From the NCBI GenBank assembly GCA_002697705.1, contig NZXL01000051.1, positions 1-10,280 of the forward strand: 10,280 bases of DNA, in the 5' to 3' direction. Below the pieces are notes generated by a model. It was given only the letters and a program-made list of their open reading frames with translations. It was not told the DNA's origin and did not search any database. The translations under genes and the position numbers were made by a program. Positions 6,299 to 10,280 of the stretch are shown in pieces (the first letter of the stretch is position 1; each line of letters begins with the position of its first letter). This DNA comes from Methanobacteriota archaeon (GTDB lineage: Archaea; Thermoplasmatota; Poseidoniia; Poseidoniales; Poseidoniaceae).

Positions 6299-9268
6299 TT
6301 AGTCGAAGAAGTCATCAAACTCATCAGCCATAGAGTCTGCCATCTTTTGCCTATTTCTTGCATTTATCACTCTATTTAGGCGCTTACGCTTCTTGATAAT
6401 TAGTGGTAGCATAATAAAGGCAATACATAGAGTAAGTAATACTACTATTCCTGCATACTTGAATTCGTCTTGATCCAAACTCTCACTAAAGTTGCCGAGC
6501 CATTCGTTGCCTAGAGGAGGTTCTTCAGGTTCTGGAGGAAGTGGAATTAGGTGTTGATAGTAAGACCACCAATCATCTTCAATATACACTCTTTCGACAT
6601 TTGCTGATGGGAATTGGACGACTACTTTTTCATTTCCTACCCAGTCTATAGGTGTCAAAATGTAGTAGTATGTCCTCTGTGGCCTAATACCATCATCTTC
6701 CCATCCATATTGTGTGAAGTTTCCAGTTTGCATAGGGTTAGCCTCCATGTTAGATAAAATAGGAGTTGCCAATGAAATATCAATGCCATTCGGATTTTGT
6801 TCTATTCTGTACAGGTTCCAAGTTACGTTTCCATCTATTTCATGCTCTGGCCAAGTCCAAGTAAGTTCTACAGAGTAACACATAGACCAATCATTTTCAA
6901 TCTTAAAGCAATCACTACTGTTAGTAAATTCCCAAGCATGATTGAATTGAATTGCATTAGATGATGGAGGAGTATTGTCGCCACACATATAGGTGCCATT
7001 TCCATTTTCATCAGTAGTTACATTTGCCTTTTCAAAATAAGCAGTTCCTTGTCTATCTACTGGAACTATTGCATATGATGTACAAAAGCCATCTTCAAGT
7101 TTGAGCGGATCATTCCAGTGATTTTCTGTGATTGGAAGGAATATCTTAAATGAGTCTGAACTTAAATCATCCCAAACTAGTTGGTTGAAATTTTGATTGG
7201 AAGAAGGAAATACAGTACCTCCTGTTTCAGGTAATGATAATTGGTAGATATTCCAGCCACCTATGTAGTCGTTATTTATGTCTCCAGTAGGAATCCAATC
7301 CAGCCTGAATGTGCCGCCTTCTGCAAGTGAGGTTGTGAAATTACTAGCTTCAACACTTGGAGTATTAACACTTCCAATTAGCAATATAGTAATGGTTCTA
7401 TATATAGTAAAAGATATGTTTTCCTCTTCTGAGTTAAAGATAGGTGTCGATTCTTCGAATAATTCCCAAGTAGTATCCTCAAAATTATCCAATACTCGAA
7501 CTTCTAATGATTCAAATGGTATAGAATCTAGTAAAAGATAAGATGTGTTTAATTCAATATCCATCCAGTTTGAGCCAGTGAAAAGGCTCTGATTATCAGA
7601 TTCTCTTATCAGGTCGAATGAAATCAGAAGAAGAGGCGATTTACTATTTCCTACTCCATATGTTTCTCCGACTGTAGGGAGTCTAGTTTCAGTAATAATT
7701 TTTGATTCTTCGACTGTTACTCCCGATGAAATATATTGAGGTGAATTATCTTCTTCAGCGTAAAAGTATACGTTAACAACTTCGAATATATTTTCAGTAT
7801 TGCCAAAAACATCTCGAACAGTCAATCTAATGACGTGCTCTCCAAGTCCTAAACTACTAGATTGAATAGTTAAATTTTCGCCATATCCTAGATTTATGAT
7901 TCCTGCATACCACCAAGAGTAATTTATCGGTCCTGGGGCGTATAAATTTGCATTTCCTGTAAGGTTTATTTCGTCTAAATTAGTATACCATGGTTTGACA
8001 TTATTGTTTACTATAAATCCACTTAATGAAGGAATTACAATTTCAGTATTTTCATAAATAATGTTGTTACTTGGTTTGGTATCATTTCCATCCTCAGTAA
8101 TTTCTGGAATGGTGACGATTATGTCTAAGAATAATCCGCTAGTTAGAATATCGAAATAGCATGTTATTGAATTGCCTGGGTGAATTACTTCGATTGAACA
8201 ATAATCACTGGTTTGTAATTCACTTACAGCATTAAAAATCTGCATTGAAACCGTCAAGTTATTTACTGATTTATTGCCATTATTTTGTAATGTGGCTTTT
8301 GCCATATTGTCTCCAAAGTAGTACTCAGGAGATGAAGGGTTATGTGATGGACTCAATTGATTAATTACTAAATCTATTTCATCGTCAATAATGATGTACT
8401 CTTGTCTAAGATTATTTTCATTTATCATGTCATTATTTGGGCTACCAAATGAACTAAACATTCCGTATTTAAGTAAAAATTCGCCCGTATCATTGTGTTG
8501 GAAGTCTGGGAAAAGAATTGTAAATGATTTGTAATAACCGTCAGTAGGGAATGATGAATAATTGGTAAATGACTCAGAAACTTTCTCTCCACTTTCAAAG
8601 CCCCATAATTCCCATCCAATACTCGCGTTAAGTTGACAAGTGCCACATAAGTGAGAGGCTCCTTCAAACTCAAAAGAGTAACTTGTATTAGAATTAAGGA
8701 TAAAATTATTGTTATACGAGGCAAGGTAGTCTATATTGTCTAAGACGCTGACATCATCATCAATTTTAATATCCATGTAATCTGTAGTAGAGTTTACAAC
8801 AAATGAGTATATGTCGTTACTAGAATCAAAATCAAATTGATTGAATTTGTAAACAATAGTCATATCGCCTTCATAGCCATTGGGGTTGAAATAAGTTGGA
8901 GATTCAAATGTTTCCACAATTCCTGGTAATATCGAACTTATTGTAATACTTCCATCTTCAAAACTGGAACTAATACAAAGGTTAGAATTTTTTATCCCTT
9001 CACAAACATACCAATCCAAAACTCGTCCCGCTGAAGAAGGCGAGGCATGGAAATTTTCAATTTCTACTTGAAATTTAATTGAGTCATATGCTGCCATCCA
9101 TGTATCTTCAGGAGGGTAACTTGTTCCAACGATCCCCAAATTTCCGCCAGCAGCAGCCTCGGCATTCGGAGTCATAGCAATGCCAGATAGAGAACTAAAT
9201 AACAGTAAAATCACGAACGTGAAGCAACTTTTTTGGTTGCCATTTAGCCGCTTATAGACTGCACTCAT
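6299..9268 (-). CDS. Large secreted surface protein with CARDB/PKD/FnIII-like modules and C-terminal membrane anchor
   Basis: The protein has 989 residues from ATG 9268. It begins with a Sec signal peptide: a basic start (YKR, then NQK), a hydrophobic core FTFVILLLFSSLSGIAM, and cleavage near NAEA/AAG (about residue 39). The ectodomain is built of beta-sandwich-like modules: an unassigned N-terminal region (40-295), a CARDB-like module (about 298-410, with LQNNGNKSVNNLTVSMQI), a PKD-like module (about 412-503, with GEHVIRLTVRDVFGN), and two FnIII-like modules (about 645-755 and 770-895, with WNIYQ and WNLYRIEQ followed by YYYILTPIDWVGN). Several cysteine pairs (for example CGTC at 208-211) and many N-x-S/T sequons suggest an oxidised, glycosylated surface. 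A Pro/Glu-rich linker precedes one helix (about 937-958), a KKRKR stop-transfer signal and a short acidic cytoplasmic tail. GAGG at 9276-9279 supports ATG 9268 over the in-frame ATG 9283. Adhesion or cell-surface sensing is likely; a specific function cannot be assigned. No catalytic motif is visible. Confidence 0.88.
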   Translation of the reverse strand: MSAVYKRLNGNQKSCFTFVILLLFSSLSGIAMTPNAEAAAGGNLGIVGTSYPPEDTWMAAYDSIKFQVEIENFHASPSSAGRVLDWYVCEGIKNSNLCISSSFEDGSITISSILPGIVETFESPTYFNPNGYEGDMTIVYKFNQFDFDSSNDIYSFVVNSTTDYMDIKIDDDVSVLDNIDYLASYNNNFILNSNTSYSFEFEGASHLCGTCQLNASIGWELWGFESGEKVSESFTNYSSFPTDGYYKSFTILFPDFQHNDTGEFLLKYGMFSSFGSPNNDMINENNLRQEYIIIDDEIDLVINQLSPSHNPSSPEYYFGDNMAKATLQNNGNKSVNNLTVSMQIFNAVSELQTSDYCSIEVIHPGNSITCYFDILTSGLFLDIIVTIPEITEDGNDTKPSNNIIYENTEIVIPSLSGFIVNNNVKPWYTNLDEINLTGNANLYAPGPINYSWWYAGIINLGYGENLTIQSSSLGLGEHVIRLTVRDVFGNTENIFEVVNVYFYAEEDNSPQYISSGVTVEESKIITETRLPTVGETYGVGNSKSPLLLISFDLIRESDNQSLFTGSNWMDIELNTSYLLLDSIPFESLEVRVLDNFEDTTWELFEESTPIFNSEEENISFTIYRTITILLIGSVNTPSVEASNFTTSLAEGGTFRLDWIPTGDINNDYIGGWNIYQLSLPETGGTVFPSSNQNFNQLVWDDLSSDSFKIFLPITENHWNDPLKLEDGFCTSYAIVPVDRQGTAYFEKANVTTDENGNGTYMCGDNTPPSSNAIQFNHAWEFTNSSDCFKIENDWSMCYSVELTWTWPEHEIDGNVTWNLYRIEQNPNGIDISLATPILSNMEANPMQTGNFTQYGWEDDGIRPQRTYYYILTPIDWVGNEKVVVQFPSANVERVYIEDDWWSYYQHLIPLPPEPEEPPLGNEWLGNFSESLDQDEFKYAGIVVLLTLCIAFIMLPLIIKKRKRLNRVINARNRQKMADSMADEFDDFFD

Positions 9269-9275
9269 ACACCTT

Positions 9276-9279
9276 CCTC
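9276..9279 (-). promoter_or_regulatory. Ribosome binding site of the large surface protein
   Basis: The minus strand reads GAGGAAGGTG at 9279-9270. GAGG lies seven bases before ATG 9268, the usual spacing. This favours 9268 over the ATG at 9283, which would place the motif inside the coding region. Confidence 0.5.
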
Positions 9280-9391
9280 TCATTGAACATTCAAAGACTC
9301 ATCGCTTCGAATTGACTAAAAGTGGCTAAAATTAGACCTAAACATATGTGTCAATCGGCAACCTCTTGAATTACTCTCCCCTACCACTAAC
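9280..9391. promoter_or_regulatory. Divergent intergenic region between two surface-protein genes
   Basis: This spacer of about 110 bp must hold both promoters. The palindrome ACATATGT at 9342-9349 is the best TATA-like site for the plus-strand gene and would give a start near 9370, about 20 bases before ATG 9392. No convincing TATA element is seen for the minus strand; AATTTTAG, the reverse complement of 9326-9333, is a weak candidate. No conserved operator is recognised. Confidence 0.35.
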
Positions 9392-10280
9392 ATGCGCAAG
9401 CAGTCTCATCATTCTCTCCAAAGAGATCAAAATGGTATGACTGCAGTTATTGAATTTCTTTCTGCTTTCACATTATTTTTGATGATTTTAACTGCATTTC
9501 TCTCTTTGGCTCAATTGGAAATGGGGTCGAATGATACTTCTGTGGATCGAATTGACCGTGCAGCATACAATGGCTTAGATCGTATGACTTCAAACAGTGG
9601 ATGGTTTGTCCCAGTTTTGGATTCAACTCTTGATTATCAAAACGCCACATCTGATTGGCATCAAATTGAAGCCAGTGAGTTGGATAAAGGCGTAGTTCAA
9701 GTCGGACTGATGTTAGATGGGAAATTGGACTTTGACAGGGTTAGTTCTCTTTCTAATGTTACTGAAGATGGAATGGTAAAGGGATTAGGCTTGGATAATG
9801 GCCTAAGTCTATATGTTCAAATTAAGATTACTGACAGTGATAATTCATCAAGGGAAAATTTAGTTTTATTTGAGGGGGGCACTCCTCGTAATACTGCTCA
9901 AACATCTTCTAGTGCTTCAGTGACTTTCCAAGATGGAGCTGAAAAAATCCAATTGATATTAGAAGTTCATGATGGTGGACGTAAATCCAATTCACTACAT
10001 ATTACTGAGATAAGTCCTCGTTCTGTTTCGGGTAACCCCGAATGGATTGAAGTTTCCAATCCAAATGATTTCGCTATTTCCTTAGAAGGTTGGAGTTTCA
10101 ACCACATTTCACCTTCTGGAGAAACTAATCTTCTTCTCAAAGAAGGAGTTCTAAAAGGTCATTCTACTACCATCTTCACAGGAGATCCAATCTCGCAAGA
10201 AATAGGAAACGCTACTCATGTGATTGATTTGGGGCAATCCGGATTTTTGGGTGTTGGGGCGATAAACGGTCTCGATGATG
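9392..10280 (+). CDS. Surface protein with pilin-like N-terminus and lamin-tail domain (3' partial)
   Basis: The frame from ATG 9392 stays open to the right edge (296 codons), so the gene is truncated by the window. The N-terminus is a short polar and basic leader (MRKQSHHSLQRDQNG) followed by a long hydrophobic stretch, MTAVIEFLSAFTLFLMILTA. A glycine before a Met-started helix with a glutamate at position 6 recalls class III (type IV pilin-like) signals, though the canonical glutamate is at 5. It could instead be a simple N-terminal anchor. An unassigned region (about 45-205) follows. The part from about residue 206 matches a lamin-tail (LTD) domain: LHITEISPRSVSGNPEWIEV, then SNPNDFAISLEGWSF. 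LTD domains occur in secreted and surface proteins of bacteria and archaea. An in-frame TAA at 9317-9319 and the lack of any ATG, GTG or TTG between it and 9392 fix the start. No ribosome binding site is visible, so the mRNA may be short-leadered. It diverges from the large surface protein. Confidence 0.85.
   Translation, partial: MRKQSHHSLQRDQNGMTAVIEFLSAFTLFLMILTAFLSLAQLEMGSNDTSVDRIDRAAYNGLDRMTSNSGWFVPVLDSTLDYQNATSDWHQIEASELDKGVVQVGLMLDGKLDFDRVSSLSNVTEDGMVKGLGLDNGLSLYVQIKITDSDNSSRENLVLFEGGTPRNTAQTSSSASVTFQDGAEKIQLILEVHDGGRKSNSLHITEISPRSVSGNPEWIEVSNPNDFAISLEGWSFNHISPSGETNLLLKEGVLKGHSTTIFTGDPISQEIGNATHVIDLGQSGFLGVGAINGLDD

Noticed and set aside
8425..8724. Minus-strand frame of 99 codons inside the large surface gene
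   Set aside because: It is an out-of-frame shadow with no ribosome binding site, and the host frame has coherent module structure.
9468..9650. Minus-strand frame of 60 codons near the right edge
   Set aside because: It is antisense to the lamin-tail gene, whose frame is open for 296 codons and has recognisable domains.
1..10280. CRISPR array, insertion sequence, phage, toxin-antitoxin or defence system
   Set aside because: I found no repeated spacer-sized units, terminal inverted repeats, transposase or nuclease motifs; every sizeable frame is a housekeeping, respiratory or surface gene.

Overview
The window looks like a low-GC, gene-dense piece of an aerobic marine euryarchaeal genome, most likely Marine Group II (Poseidoniales) or the related Marine Group III. 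Two genes mark it as archaeal: a PurP-type formate-dependent AICAR formyltransferase (ligase) and an RpoK/Rpb6-type RNA polymerase subunit. A complete heme A pathway (CtaA plus CtaB) implies a heme-copper terminal oxidase and aerobic respiration. Large secreted adhesin-like proteins with one C-terminal anchor also fit these archaea. The group assignment is inference from gene content, since no taxonomic search could be run.

Layout, left to right. (1) 1-412: the C-terminal part of a + strand protein ending in an EF-hand pair and an acidic tail; its frame is open to the left edge. (2) 415-1566, minus: purP. (3) 1664-2752, plus: tryptophan 2,3-dioxygenase, divergent from purP across a short shared control region. 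(4) 2758-3012, minus: rpoK with an unusually long internal insertion. (5) 3093 to about 3962, minus: an exported, membrane-anchored thioredoxin-fold protein with a WCEPC motif. (6) 4051-5118 and 5124-6149, plus: ctaA-ctaB, a tight two-gene heme A operon. (7) 6209-6295, plus: tRNA-Ser(GCU) with encoded CCA. (8) 6299-9268, minus: a secreted protein of about 989 residues with CARDB/PKD/FnIII-like modules and a C-terminal membrane anchor. (9) 9392 to the right edge, plus: the start of a surface protein with a pilin-like hydrophobic N-terminus and a lamin-tail domain. This gene has no stop inside the window.

How the genes may work together. CtaB farnesylates protoheme to heme O and CtaA oxidises heme O to heme A. 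CtaA has two outward-facing cysteine pairs, and the divergent neighbour is an outward-facing thioredoxin-like protein, so a role in oxidase or CtaA thiol maturation is plausible but unproven. Tryptophan dioxygenase makes N-formylkynurenine, whose hydrolysis releases formate; the gene divergent from it, purP, uses formate for purine synthesis. That pairing is the most suggestive functional link here. The two genes at the right edge are both cell-surface genes and diverge from a common intergenic region.

I see no CRISPR array, insertion sequence, integrase, phage gene or defence system. Intergenic space is minimal: convergent gaps are 2, 5 and 3 bp. No stretch over 300 bp lacks a gene.
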